From NCBI GenBank assembly GCA_963763135.1, contig CAVXNJ010000004.1, forward strand, positions 1,240,001 to 1,304,000: DNA of 64,000 bases. The letters are read 5' to 3'. Under the pieces are notes generated by a model. That model was not told where the DNA came from. It searched no databases and worked only from the letters and a program-made list of their open reading frames with translations. Below, in pieces: positions 27,420-35,794 of the stretch (position 1 is its first letter; every line of letters starts with the position of its first letter). The translations under genes and the position numbers were made by a program. This DNA is from JANMZO01 sp963763135 (GTDB lineage: Bacteria; Actinomycetota; Acidimicrobiia; Acidimicrobiales; JANYDT01).

Positions 27420-28598
27420 ATGATTGCATTCACCTTTCCCGGTCAAGGCTCACAAAAACCTGGCATGGGACAGGCATGGGTGGACCACCCGTCGTGGGAG
27501 CTGGTCGAAGACACGTCGCAGGTCGTTGGTCGCGACGTGGCCAAACTGCTACTCGACGCTGACGCTGACGAACTGAAGGCACCCCGCAACACGCAGCTCG
27601 CGACATTCATGCTGTCGATGGTGGTTCTCGACGCGGTTGAACGAGTCGGAATTCAACCGGCGATGGCCGCGGGTCACAGCCTGGGCGAGTACACGGCATT
27701 GACGGCGACCGGCTCATTGAGCCTGGAAGACGGCGCCAACATCGTTTCGATCCGAGGCGAGGCGATGCAAGCCGCTGCCGACCGCAATCCCGGCACGATG
27801 ATTGCCCTGCTCGGCATCGAAGACGACGACGCCGACGCCGCGTGTCGGCGAGCCGACGGTGACGCCTGGGTAGCCAATTACAACGCCCCCGGGCAGATCG
27901 TGATCGCGGGCGAAGCCGGTGCGCTCGATCGCGCCGCCGCGGCGGCGAAGGAACTGGGTTGCAAGCGGGCGATGCCCCTCCCGGTCGGAGGAGCGTTTCA
28001 CACTCCTTACATGGCACCGGCGCGAGACCAGCTCCGCAGTGCGATCAGCGCGGCTCGGCTCAACGATCTTGAGATCCCGGTGTACGCAAACATCGACGCG
28101 AGGTCCCACCAGAGTGCGGCGGACTGGCAGAGTCTCCTGAGTGCGCAACTGGTATCACCGGTGCGTTGGCGCCAGACGATTCAGAACATGGCCGATGCCG
28201 GAGCGACCACCTTCGTTGAACTCGGCCCGGGCTCGGTGCTGACGGGTCTCATCAAGCGAATCGTCCCCGACGCCCGCGGTATCAGCGTCGCCACCCCAGC
28301 CGATGTCGACAAGCTGGTCGAACTGCTCAATGGTGGCGCGGCAGTTCCACTGGCCCGTCAGCACGAAGGTGAGCACCTTTCGATGAGCGTGCGCATGGTG
28401 GTGTCGCCAGCAGCGGGCATCTTCCAACCCAGCGACCTCGGCGCCAAGGGTGCGACGTTGAGCGTCGGGGGAATCCTCGGTCACGTCGGCGAGATCGAGG
28501 TTCGTTCGTCGTTTCCCGGCCAAGTGAGCGGAATGATGGCGGTAGCCGGAGAACGGGTCGCCATCGGGCAACCAATCGCTTGGCTCGAGGTTGCCTGA
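27420..28598 (+). CDS. fabD: Malonyl-CoA:ACP transacylase fused to a biotinyl/lipoyl-like domain
   Basis: 392 aa; ordinary FabD is about 310. FabD loads malonyl groups onto ACP. Residues 1-300 show FPGQGSQKPGMG, the nucleophile Ser87 in AAGHSLGEYTAL, GAFHTPYM with the catalytic His, and the conserved GPGSVLTGLIKR. After a short linker, residues about 326-392 read like the biotin carboxyl carrier domain of acetyl-CoA carboxylase (VVSPAAGIFQPSD ... GEIEVRSSFPGQVSGM ... GERVAIGQPIAWLEV), but the AMKM hairpin with the biotinylated Lys is missing. First gene of the fab operon; AAGGAC precedes the ATG. Confidence 0.92.
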   Translation: MIAFTFPGQGSQKPGMGQAWVDHPSWELVEDTSQVVGRDVAKLLLDADADELKAPRNTQLATFMLSMVVLDAVERVGIQPAMAAGHSLGEYTALTATGSLSLEDGANIVSIRGEAMQAAADRNPGTMIALLGIEDDDADAACRRADGDAWVANYNAPGQIVIAGEAGALDRAAAAAKELGCKRAMPLPVGGAFHTPYMAPARDQLRSAISAARLNDLEIPVYANIDARSHQSAADWQSLLSAQLVSPVRWRQTIQNMADAGATTFVELGPGSVLTGLIKRIVPDARGISVATPADVDKLVELLNGGAAVPLARQHEGEHLSMSVRMVVSPAAGIFQPSDLGAKGATLSVGGILGHVGEIEVRSSFPGQVSGMMAVAGERVAIGQPIAWLEVA

Positions 28599-28734
28599 TC
28601 GTGTCTCTCAGTGCACCTCACACCTACACCGTTCGTTTCGATCAATCGCCTGAATCCACCCACCACTGCGATCGCACAACAACCACAGTTGCGATACGCC
28701 CAAACCATGATCACGTCGTAGGAGGTCGTTGCAT

Positions 28735-29769
28735 ATGAACGCACGCGGAGGTCGAATCACCGGCTGGGGCACTGCGCTCCCCGCCCAAGTCGTGACGAAC
28801 CATGATCTGGCCAAGACCATGGAGACCAACGACGAGTGGATCGTCGAACGTACCGGTATCCGTACCCGGTTCTGGGGCGACGAAGGCCCCGCCGCGCTCG
28901 GCATCGAGGCGGGCCGTCAAGCCATCGCGATGGCCGGACTCCAGCCGAGCGACATCGATCTACTGGTCTTCGCGACCTGCAGCCCCGAGTACATCCTGCC
29001 GGGTAGCTCCGCCATCGTGCAGCACGGGCTGGGGCTGACGTGCGGAGCGTTCGACCTCGGTGCCGCATGCTCAGGTTTCATGTACAGCGTCGTCACCGCG
29101 CACGGTTTCCTCAACATGGGAATGAACCGGATCTTGGTGATCGGCAGCGAGCAGTTGAGTCGAATAATCGACAAGACCGACCGCGGGACTGCGATCTTGT
29201 TCGGCGACGGCGCAGGAGCTGCGGTTATCGAAGGTTGCGAGGGCGAAGGGGATCTGCTCGGCTTCGATCTCGGCGTTGACGGTTCGGCGGTGAAGATCCT
29301 GTACACGGAGCATCACGACTTCACGAAGATGGACGGCAAGGAAGTCTTCCGTCACGCGGTTCGTGCGATGGCCGATTCCGCCAACCGTTCGTTGGAGCGC
29401 GCCAAGCTCACGATGGAAGACATCGACTGGGTCATCCCGCACCAGGCCAACCTCCGCATCACTGAGGCCGCCCTGAAGCGCCTGAGCTGGCCGATGGCAC
29501 GCACCTCCACGACGGTCGAGTGGGTTGGCAACACCTCGGCCGCGTCGATTCCTCTGGCGATGGCCGACGAGTTGACCAAGGGCACCATTCAACCGGGTGA
29601 CAACGTGTTGATGTGCGGTTTCGGGGCCGGAATGACCTGGGCCAGCGCAGTACTGCGTTGGGGTGGCGAGGTTCGTACCGGTGGACACGGCGCCGAGTGG
29701 CATGCCGCCAACCCGCGTACCCTGAAGCCCGGACTCTTTGGGCCCCAGTCGGCGGTAGCCCAAGCGTGA
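28735..29769 (+). CDS. fabH: 3-oxoacyl-ACP synthase III
   Basis: 344 aa. FabH condenses acyl-CoA with malonyl-ACP to start fatty-acid synthesis. The catalytic triad is complete: Cys112 in LGAACSGFMY, His236 in WVIPHQANLRI and Asn266 in EWVGNTSAASIPLA. The N-terminal TNDEWIVERTGIRTRF motif is typical. The ATG at 28735 has a strong AGGAGG 9 nt upstream; an in-frame TTG two codons earlier is less likely. The C-terminus runs about 20 residues past the usual end (WGGEVRTGGHGAEWHAAN). The stop overlaps the fabG start. Confidence 0.95.
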   Translation: MNARGGRITGWGTALPAQVVTNHDLAKTMETNDEWIVERTGIRTRFWGDEGPAALGIEAGRQAIAMAGLQPSDIDLLVFATCSPEYILPGSSAIVQHGLGLTCGAFDLGAACSGFMYSVVTAHGFLNMGMNRILVIGSEQLSRIIDKTDRGTAILFGDGAGAAVIEGCEGEGDLLGFDLGVDGSAVKILYTEHHDFTKMDGKEVFRHAVRAMADSANRSLERAKLTMEDIDWVIPHQANLRITEAALKRLSWPMARTSTTVEWVGNTSAASIPLAMADELTKGTIQPGDNVLMCGFGAGMTWASAVLRWGGEVRTGGHGAEWHAANPRTLKPGLFGPQSAVAQA

Positions 29770-30470
29770 GTGGACGAGTTGTTCTGGTAACCGGCGGTTC
29801 GAGAGGTATCGGCCTGGCGACAGCCCGACGCTTCGCAGAGCAGGGCGACAACGTGATCGTCACGGTGCGGGGCGACGCACCCGCCGGGCTCACCGCAGTT
29901 CACTGTGATGTGACGAAAGCCGACGAAGTCGATGCCGCGTTCGCCGAAATCGAAAAAGAGCACGGCCCCGTCGAAGTACTCGTGGCGAACGCCGGGATAA
30001 CCAAAGATGGGCTGTTCGTGCGCATGAGCGAGGAATCGTTCACGTCGGTGATCGACGCGAACCTCACGGGGTCATTTCGGGTCGCCAAACGGGCTGCGAC
30101 ATCCATGCTTCGCCAACGCAAGGGACGCATCATCTTTGTCTCGTCGATCGTCGCGTATTACGGCGTGCCCGGCCAGGCGAACTACGCCGCCTCGAAGGCT
30201 GGTCTGATCGGCATGGCCCGATCGATGGCGAGGGAACTGGCATCGCGCTCAATCACCGTCAACGTGGTGGCCCCGGGCGGCGTCGCAACCGATATGACGT
30301 CGCAGCTGACCGACGCCCAACGCGACGGAATCGTCTCACTCACACCGCTCGGCCGCCTGGCAACACCCGACGAGGTGGCATCGGCGATAACCTTCCTGGC
30401 ATCGCCGGAAGCGGCGTTCATTACCGGCGTCGTCCTCCCAGTCGACGGTGGAATGGCCATGGGGAACTGA
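29766..30470 (+). CDS. fabG: 3-oxoacyl-ACP reductase
   Basis: 234 aa, short-chain dehydrogenase family; reduces 3-oxoacyl-ACP with NADPH. Visible: VTGGSRGIGLATARRF (cofactor loop), NAGITKDGLFVRMSEESF, and the catalytic Ser-Tyr-Lys set (IIFVSSIVAYYGVPGQANYAA, SK). The C-terminal VLPVDGGMAMG is typical of FabG. Translation starts at GTG 29766, whose bases overlap the fabH stop (GTGA), indicating coupling; the longer in-frame ORF upstream lies inside fabH. Confidence 0.94.
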   Translation: MSGRVVLVTGGSRGIGLATARRFAEQGDNVIVTVRGDAPAGLTAVHCDVTKADEVDAAFAEIEKEHGPVEVLVANAGITKDGLFVRMSEESFTSVIDANLTGSFRVAKRAATSMLRQRKGRIIFVSSIVAYYGVPGQANYAASKAGLIGMARSMARELASRSITVNVVAPGGVATDMTSQLTDAQRDGIVSLTPLGRLATPDEVASAITFLASPEAAFITGVVLPVDGGMAMGN

Positions 30471-30502
30471 TCCTCCGCACCCGTCACACCCGTGGCGGCA
30501 CC

Positions 30503-30516
30503 GGTCCGATCGGACC
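30503..30516. repeat. 14-bp perfect palindrome between fabG and acpP
   Basis: GGTCCGATCGGACC is a perfect palindrome 34 bp after the fabG stop and 94 bp before acpP. It could be an operator or a small hairpin that adjusts acpP expression relative to fabG. Role not determinable from sequence. Confidence 0.4.
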
Positions 30517-30609
30517 CTCGTAGTTTCCAACCGCTGCAGCACCTAGCATCACCCCACAAACAACCATGTCCGTCGAACCGGCGGGCATTTGAAAGGAAGT
30601 TCCAAAGCC

Positions 30610-30855
30610 ATGACTCGTGACGAAGCCTTCGCCACCTTCACCAAAGCCGCCGTCGAAGTTTTGTCGGTCGAGGCCGACAAGGTTGTCCTCGAAGCGTCGT
30701 TTGCCGATGACCTTGATGCCGATTCGCTTGACCTTGTTGAGTTCGTGATGGCGTTGGAAGAATCCTTCGACGTCGAGATTCCGGAATCGGAGCTTGAGGG
30801 CGTCACGACGGTCGGCAAGGCGTTCGATCTCGTCTGCACCAAGCTCAGCATCTGA
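30610..30855 (+). CDS. acpP: Acyl carrier protein
   Basis: 81 aa, acidic. Carries growing acyl chains on a phosphopantetheine arm attached to Ser39 in DDLDADSLDLVEFVMALEE, the canonical DSL motif. The second-half helix EESFDVEIPESELEGVTTVG is typical of type II ACP. The ATG at 30610 has AAAGGAAG upstream; an earlier in-frame ATG-like start would add seven residues without a ribosome site. The last four codons including the stop are duplicated in tandem just downstream (30865-30885). Confidence 0.96.
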   Translation: MTRDEAFATFTKAAVEVLSVEADKVVLEASFADDLDADSLDLVEFVMALEESFDVEIPESELEGVTTVGKAFDLVCTKLSI

Positions 30856-30885
30856 GCCTCGCTCCTCAGCATCTGAGCCTCGCTC
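30844..30885 (+). repeat. 21-bp tandem duplication over the acpP stop codon
   Basis: Bases 30844-30864 are repeated exactly at 30865-30885. The unit contains CTCAGCATCTGAG, a small hairpin that includes the acpP stop TGA, so two identical hairpins stand in tandem at the gene end. Confidence 0.85.
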
Positions 30886-30954
30886 ACACCTGACTGTCCC
30901 TGTCTTTAAACGCCGCAAGGTGTTGCAATGAAATCGCGTGGATCGGAGTCCAAC

Positions 30955-32151
30955 ATGACCCAACGTCGTTATCCCCATCGAGTAGCTGTAACCGGCCTGG
31001 GCGTGGTCGCCCACGCCGGCCAGGGAGTAGAAGCATTCTGGAACGGATTGCTTCACAACGAACCGGGTGACGCAAGTCGCCGCATGGTGGACTTTGATCC
31101 AACGCCGTACTTCGACAATCCAAAAGAAGTACGAAGGTCCGACCGCTTCACCCAGTTCGCTCTGGCCGCGGCGGCCGAGGCGCTGGCCGACGCCGGGGAA
31201 CTCGGTATCGACCCCGCCCGCTTCGGGACCATGGTCGGCACCGGCGTCGGAGGCCTCGAAACGCTCGAAGAGCAGATCGTCATACGCCACGAAAAGGGTG
31301 AACGACGCGTTTCGCCCTTCCTCGTGCCGATGATGATGTCCAACGCGGCTGCCGCCTCGATCTCCATGAAATACGGGCTTCAGGGTCCCTGTGAAGCGGT
31401 CGTTACCGCTTGCGCTGCAGGTACTCACTCCGTCGGAAACGCCGCCCGGCTCGTCGCCACCGGCCTCTGCGATGCCGTCGTTGCCGGTTCGTCGGAATCC
31501 GCCATGACACCAACCGCGATGGCCGGTTTCGGAAACATGACGGCGCTCTCCAACTCGGGGTGGTCCCGACCCTTCGATACCCGTCGCGACGGCTTCGTCA
31601 TGGCCGAGGGTGCGGGCATTCTCATCCTCGAGGAATGGGAGCACGCCGTAGCCCGCGGCGCACGCATTTACGCCGAGGTTCTGGGCTCGGCCTCCACCGC
31701 CGATGCTCACCACATCACAGCTCCCGCTCCCGGCGGTTCGGGTGCCATCCGTTGCATGGAACTCGCGCTGATCGACGCTGGCATCAACCCGTCCGACGTT
31801 GGCCACATCAATGCTCACGGAACGTCCACCCCGCTCAACGACGCCGCCGAGGCAGAGGCCGTTGCGAAGTTGTTCGGCAATCCCGGACCCCTCGTCACGT
31901 CGACCAAAGGTGTGACCGGTCATGCATTGGGAGCGGCGGGCTCCATCGAAGCCGTTGCGCTCGCCCTCACGCTGTACAAGAAGCTCATCCCGCCGACGCG
32001 GGGTACGAGTCGGGAAACCGTTGATCCGGCCGTGACAATCAACCTCGTCCTCGACGAAGCCCGCGAGTGGACGCCAAAGGCCGCCATCTCGAACTCGTTC
32101 GGATTTGGCGGTCATAACGGCACGATCGTGTTCGGTCCAGCGGAGAACTGA
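30955..32151 (+). CDS. fabF: 3-oxoacyl-ACP synthase II
   Basis: 398 aa from ATG 30955, which has GGAG 8 nt upstream; an in-frame ATG at 30928 would add nine residues and cannot be excluded. FabF elongates acyl-ACP with malonyl-ACP. The active-site set is complete: Cys153 in VVTACAAGTHSVG, His in HINAHGTSTPLNDAAEAEAV, the Lys/His region TSTKGVTGHALGAAGSIEAV, and the C-terminal SNSFGFGGHNGTIVF. It follows acpP by about 100 bp and is followed by bcp after 6 nt. Confidence 0.95.
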   Translation: MTQRRYPHRVAVTGLGVVAHAGQGVEAFWNGLLHNEPGDASRRMVDFDPTPYFDNPKEVRRSDRFTQFALAAAAEALADAGELGIDPARFGTMVGTGVGGLETLEEQIVIRHEKGERRVSPFLVPMMMSNAAAASISMKYGLQGPCEAVVTACAAGTHSVGNAARLVATGLCDAVVAGSSESAMTPTAMAGFGNMTALSNSGWSRPFDTRRDGFVMAEGAGILILEEWEHAVARGARIYAEVLGSASTADAHHITAPAPGGSGAIRCMELALIDAGINPSDVGHINAHGTSTPLNDAAEAEAVAKLFGNPGPLVTSTKGVTGHALGAAGSIEAVALALTLYKKLIPPTRGTSRETVDPAVTINLVLDEAREWTPKAAISNSFGFGGHNGTIVFGPAEN

Positions 32152-32157
32152 TCGGCG

Positions 32158-32628
32158 ATGCTGACCGCAGGAGACAAGGCCCCGGAACTCGCGCTCGCCG
32201 ACCAAGACGGCAACGTCGTAAAGCTGTCGAAGTTCAAGGGTTCCAAGCTGTTCGTGTACTTCTATCCGAAGGCCGACACCCCGGGATGCACCCAGCAATC
32301 GTGCCTCCTGCGCGATGCGATAGGGGCCGGCCAGGTCGGCGGCACCTCGATTGTCGGCATCAGCCCCGACCCGTCGACCAAACAGAAGAAGTTCGACACG
32401 AAGTACACCTTGGGGTTCCCGTTACTCGCCGATACCGAGCATACGGTCGCCGAGGCATACGGGGTGTGGAAGGAGAAGTCGATGTACGGCAAGAAGTACA
32501 TGGGCATCGAGCGTTCCGCGTTTCTGATCGATGAAAAGGGCAAGGTCACCCATGCCTGGTACAAGATCAGCCCGAAAGACACCCCGACCTCGTTGCTGGC
32601 GGCCCTCGCCGAGGCTGGATCCAAGTGA
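32158..32628 (+). CDS. bcp: Thiol peroxidase of the BCP/PrxQ group
   Basis: 156 aa. Reduces organic hydroperoxides and H2O2 in the cytosol. Thioredoxin-fold peroxiredoxin with YFYPKADTPGCTQQSCLLRD: peroxidatic Cys44 and resolving Cys49 in the CX4C arrangement of the atypical two-Cys BCP type. It sits between fabF and fabZ and overlaps the fabZ start by 4 nt, so it is part of the fatty-acid operon; protection of lipids from peroxidation is a plausible reason, but this is inference. Confidence 0.93.
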   Translation: MLTAGDKAPELALADQDGNVVKLSKFKGSKLFVYFYPKADTPGCTQQSCLLRDAIGAGQVGGTSIVGISPDPSTKQKKFDTKYTLGFPLLADTEHTVAEAYGVWKEKSMYGKKYMGIERSAFLIDEKGKVTHAWYKISPKDTPTSLLAALAEAGSK

Positions 32629-33062
32629 CCGACTCCGTCGTCGGCGTCGACCCGGCTTCCGTACTTCCCCACCGTGCGCCGTTTCTGTTCATCACGGAAA
32701 TCGTTGCGGTTGAGCCGGGGGTCTCTTCGCATTGCCGTTGGCACCTGAGCGGCGACGAAGACTTCTGGAAGGGACACTTTCCCGGTCGTCCAACGCTTCC
32801 GGGCGTACTGATGGTCGAGGCCTTGGCCCAGGCCGGAGCAATTGCCTTGCTCGCCGACGAGCGCTTCACCGGAAAACTTCCGCTGTTCGGTGGCGTCGAC
32901 AAGGCGCGGTTTCGTCGCCAGGTCGTTCCGGGTGATGTGCTCGATCTTCACGTCACTATCGGACGCATGAGCAGCCGCGCCGGAAACGGTGAAGGCACGG
33001 CGAGCGTCGGTGGGCAGAAGGCTTGCGAGGCCGGTCTGCTGTTCGTGCTGGCCGACGCGTAA
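32625..33062 (+). CDS. fabZ: 3-hydroxyacyl-ACP dehydratase
   Basis: 145 aa, hotdog fold. Dehydrates 3-hydroxyacyl-ACP. Signature LPHRAPFLFITE near the N-terminus and GHFPGRPTLPGVLMVEALAQ with catalytic His51 and the following Glu on the central helix. Starts at GTG 32625, overlapping the bcp stop (GTGA). Together with fabD-H-G-acpP-F this leaves only the enoyl reductase missing from a complete cycle in this operon. Confidence 0.93.
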   Translation: MTDSVVGVDPASVLPHRAPFLFITEIVAVEPGVSSHCRWHLSGDEDFWKGHFPGRPTLPGVLMVEALAQAGAIALLADERFTGKLPLFGGVDKARFRRQVVPGDVLDLHVTIGRMSSRAGNGEGTASVGGQKACEAGLLFVLADA

Positions 33063-33235
33063 CGCTGACCTTCGCGGCAGCATCGGCGTCACAGGCTGAC
33101 TGACCCGTTCAACAGCGGACCAACCGGTTATCGAGGGTCGGGAATCCGACGTCGCTCGGGTAACGATGCCGACCCGAGAGTCGGTCGTCAAGATTTCCGG
33201 GTGCATTCCCAGGCGGAAATTGGCACACTCCGAGC

Positions 33236-34103
33236 ATGGACGAATCGGCAATCAAGACGTACCGCTATCTGCGAATTGGCATGGTCGGCGCCGTGCTCCT
33301 GCTGGCCGCGTCGGTTCGCGCTTGAACGAGCCAAGGCCACCTGCTGGCAGACCTCCATAAGCGCCTACTACTACACACCGGTCCGTGCGATCTTCGTCGG
33401 TGGGCTTCTTGCTATCGGACTCGCGCTCCTGTCCGTGAAAGGACGCTCGGAGTTCGAAGACATCTGCCTGAACATCGCCGGAATGCTGGCGCCCATCGTT
33501 GCTGTGGTTCCGACCACAGCCGTGGGCCAGTGCTGGTCAATCGAACCCGGACCTTCACCAACAAATGACACAGGTGGGTTCGCTGGCTGGACGACCGCCA
33601 ACATTGACAACAATCTTCATGCGCTGCTAATTGCGGGAATCGCTGGGCTCGTGGCTGCCGGAATCATCGCATCGATAAAGGAGAAGTCGCCCACCGCCGT
33701 ATTCACGCTCGGCGCTCGATCGTTGCGAATCGGTTTCGCGGTCTCACTCACCTTCCTGGCCTTGGGCTGGATACTGCTGAACGCCTACGGGGAGGATTTC
33801 ACCAGTCGTGCGCATGGCTCTTCGGCAGTCCTGATGTTCGGGTTTTTGGCCCTCGCGGTCGGCTCGAACGCACAACACCACAAGAAGCTAAATGCGGAAC
33901 AGAAATATGTACGTCTTTACGGAACAATATGTGCGCTGATGGTTCTCACAGCGGCCCTGTTCGCCACATCTTGGGACCACAAGGTTCTGGCTATCGAGAT
34001 CGCGGAAATCGCCCTCTTTGCTGCTTTTTGGCTCGTGCAAACCTACGAACATTGGCATGACATAAACGGTGCCGCGCCCGGCACGGTTCCCCCAGTGTCA
34101 TGA
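33236..34103 (+). pseudogene. Membrane protein of unknown function with one frameshift
   Basis: From ATG 33236 the protein reads MDESAIKTYRYLRIGMVGAV LLLAAS-type sequence, then stops at 33325; the continuing sequence in another frame is LERAKATCWQTSISAYYYTP, VRAIFVGGLLAIGLALLS, GMLAPIVAVVPT and five or six further membrane segments to 34103. One extra base near 33315 explains the break. A protein of this type (CWQTSISAYYYTPVRA motif, about 288 aa, six to seven helices) is familiar from actinobacteria but has no assigned function. Alone between fabZ and the convergent flavoprotein gene. Confidence 0.8.
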
Positions 34104-34144
34104 CTACCGGGTTCCGCTACCCGTTCACCGGTGACAGCGAAGGG

Positions 34145-35266
34145 TCAGAAGCTGGAGAGATCGCTTTCGAGGCCGAAGCGTTGCCGACCGATCGTCTCGA
34201 ACGCCCGTGAGCCGACGATGATGTGGGCCGAAGCGGTATGGATGTCTCGGAAGCACCGCTCCAGTGGCGACGACGTGAACACCGACGAACCACCACCCAG
34301 GTTGTAGGCAATGTCGACAGCCCTGACAAGTTCGGTACCCGCGTGCGAGGCCGCCATTCGGCACCGCATCCGTTGCTCCATGCCGAGGCGATCACCGTTG
34401 GAAATGGTCTCCCAGGCTGTCGCCATCTCGTCTACTAAGTACACATAGCAGCTGCGGGTGATGGCTTCGGCCCGGGCGATTTCGATCTGAGCGACCTGAG
34501 AATGCGCGAGCGTCTTCGACGATTGCGCAGGTCTCTTCACGGTCGCCAGTTCCGTGAGTTCACGAACGGCCCGGCGAGCGATGCCGACCATTACCGCAGC
34601 CACGCCCGCCCCGAAAAGCGGAAACAGCGGCATCAGCGATATCGGCTCGGTGCACCGGGGTTTGCTGACCCCGAGTTGTACGGTCCGGTTTTCCGGTACG
34701 AACACGTTGTCGACCGAGAAGTCGTGGGAACCCGTACCGCGCAAACCGTTCGAGTACCAGGTGTCGTGGAGCGTGATATCGCTGATGGGGAAGATCATCT
34801 GGAGGAACCGGTTGTCGTCGGTCATAACCCCACCGCTCATCCACTGCGCTACCGGTGAGCCACTCCCCCAGGCCCAGCGTCCGCTGACCCGGAACCCTCC
34901 GTCGACCTTTTCACCTTTGCCCGTTGGAGCGAACGCACCGCAGGCGATGGTGCTCGGTGTACCGAAGATTTCCATGGCTGCTTCGGGAGCGAGCACGCCG
35001 GAAACGTGCGACGACAGCGACGCGATCGACGCACACCAGGCCGTCGACGCATCGGCCTCGGCCAGCGCGGCGATCAGGTCTATGGCCGTGACCGGGTCGA
35101 CAGCGGGCCCGTTATATGCCGTCGGAACGTACAAACGAAACGCCCCGGTGGGCTTCACCGCTTCCACCGCTGCTGACGTGAGAGCCCGGCCCGACTCGAT
35201 GGCCGACCCCTCTCGCACCAGAAGGTCGTGAACCGCCGGATCCAACTGAAACTGCACGCTGCTCAT
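34145..35266 (-). CDS. Acyl-CoA dehydrogenase-like flavoprotein (possible group D monooxygenase)
   Basis: 373 aa from ATG 35266 (MSSVQFQLDPAVHDLLVREG). The fold of the acyl-CoA dehydrogenase / HsaA-type flavin monooxygenase superfamily is indicated by ALAEADASTAWCASIASLSS, the beta-domain RVSGRWAWGSGSPVAQWMSG, SNGLRGTGSHDFSVDNVFVP, and the helical C-terminal half ending YNLGGGSSVFTSSPLERCFR. The WGSGS and LRGTGSHD motifs are closer to flavin-dependent hydroxylases that use a separate reductase than to fatty-acid dehydrogenases. No reductase gene is adjacent. The array of palindromic modules starts 48 bp upstream of its start codon. Confidence 0.8.
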   Translation of the reverse strand: MSSVQFQLDPAVHDLLVREGSAIESGRALTSAAVEAVKPTGAFRLYVPTAYNGPAVDPVTAIDLIAALAEADASTAWCASIASLSSHVSGVLAPEAAMEIFGTPSTIACGAFAPTGKGEKVDGGFRVSGRWAWGSGSPVAQWMSGGVMTDDNRFLQMIFPISDITLHDTWYSNGLRGTGSHDFSVDNVFVPENRTVQLGVSKPRCTEPISLMPLFPLFGAGVAAVMVGIARRAVRELTELATVKRPAQSSKTLAHSQVAQIEIARAEAITRSCYVYLVDEMATAWETISNGDRLGMEQRMRCRMAASHAGTELVRAVDIAYNLGGGSSVFTSSPLERCFRDIHTASAHIIVGSRAFETIGRQRFGLESDLSSF

Positions 35267-35313
35267 GTGCTGACGATACCCCCGTGGCGGCCGGAAGCGT
35301 AAGTTCGCTGTGT

Positions 35314-35775
35314 GCTCCGGAGTCACTACGTTCGCCCCACAACGACAATTCGACTCCAGAGCAACGATCCCAAACAGGAAACTCGGTCCGGAGTCACTTC
35401 GTACGCCGCAGAGCGACTTTTCGACTCCGGAGCAACGTTGCTGGCCGGGAGCAGCCATGCGCCTCGGACCCAGGACTCCCCATTCCCCGCTCCGGAGTCA
35501 CTACGTTCGCCCCACAACGACAATTCGACTCCGGAGCACCGATCCCAAACGGCAACTCGCTCCGGAGTCACTTCGTACGCCGCAGAGCGACTTTTCGACT
35601 CCGGAGCAGCCATGCGTCTCGGACCCAGGACTCCCCACTCCCGCTCCGGAGTCACTTCGTACGCCGCAGAGCGACTTTTCGACTCCGGAGCAGCCATGCG
35701 TCTCGGACCCAGGACTCCCCACTCCCGCTCCGGAGTCACTTCGCACGTCGCAGAGCGACTTTTCGACTCCGGAGC
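35314..35775. repeat. Array of six 49-bp palindromic modules
   Basis: Each module is GCTCCGGAGTC-N27-GACTCCGGAGC, an 11-bp inverted repeat around a 27-bp core. Modules: 35314-35362, 35385-35433, 35489-35537, 35559-35607, 35643-35691, 35727-35775; arms of the first two have one mismatch each. Two core types occur: type A (modules 1, 3) begins ACTACGTTCGCCCCAC, type B (2, 4, 5, 6) begins ACTTCGTACGCCGCAG; they differ at seven positions. Spacers also repeat: A-to-B spacers share CGATCCCAAAC, and after B modules a spacer with CATGCGTCTCGGACCCAGGA recurs. The array fills the 528-bp gap between the ABC transporter stop (35795) and the flavoprotein start. A partial arm GCTCCGGACC follows near 35784. 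Confidence 0.92.
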
Positions 35776-35794
35776 AGCAAAATGCTCCGGACCA

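Noticed and set aside
35314..35775. CRISPR array interpretation of the repeated modules
   Set aside because: The segments between repeats are themselves repeated, unit lengths vary (70, 84, 104 bp), there are no cas genes, and each repeat is a 49-bp dyad with long arms.
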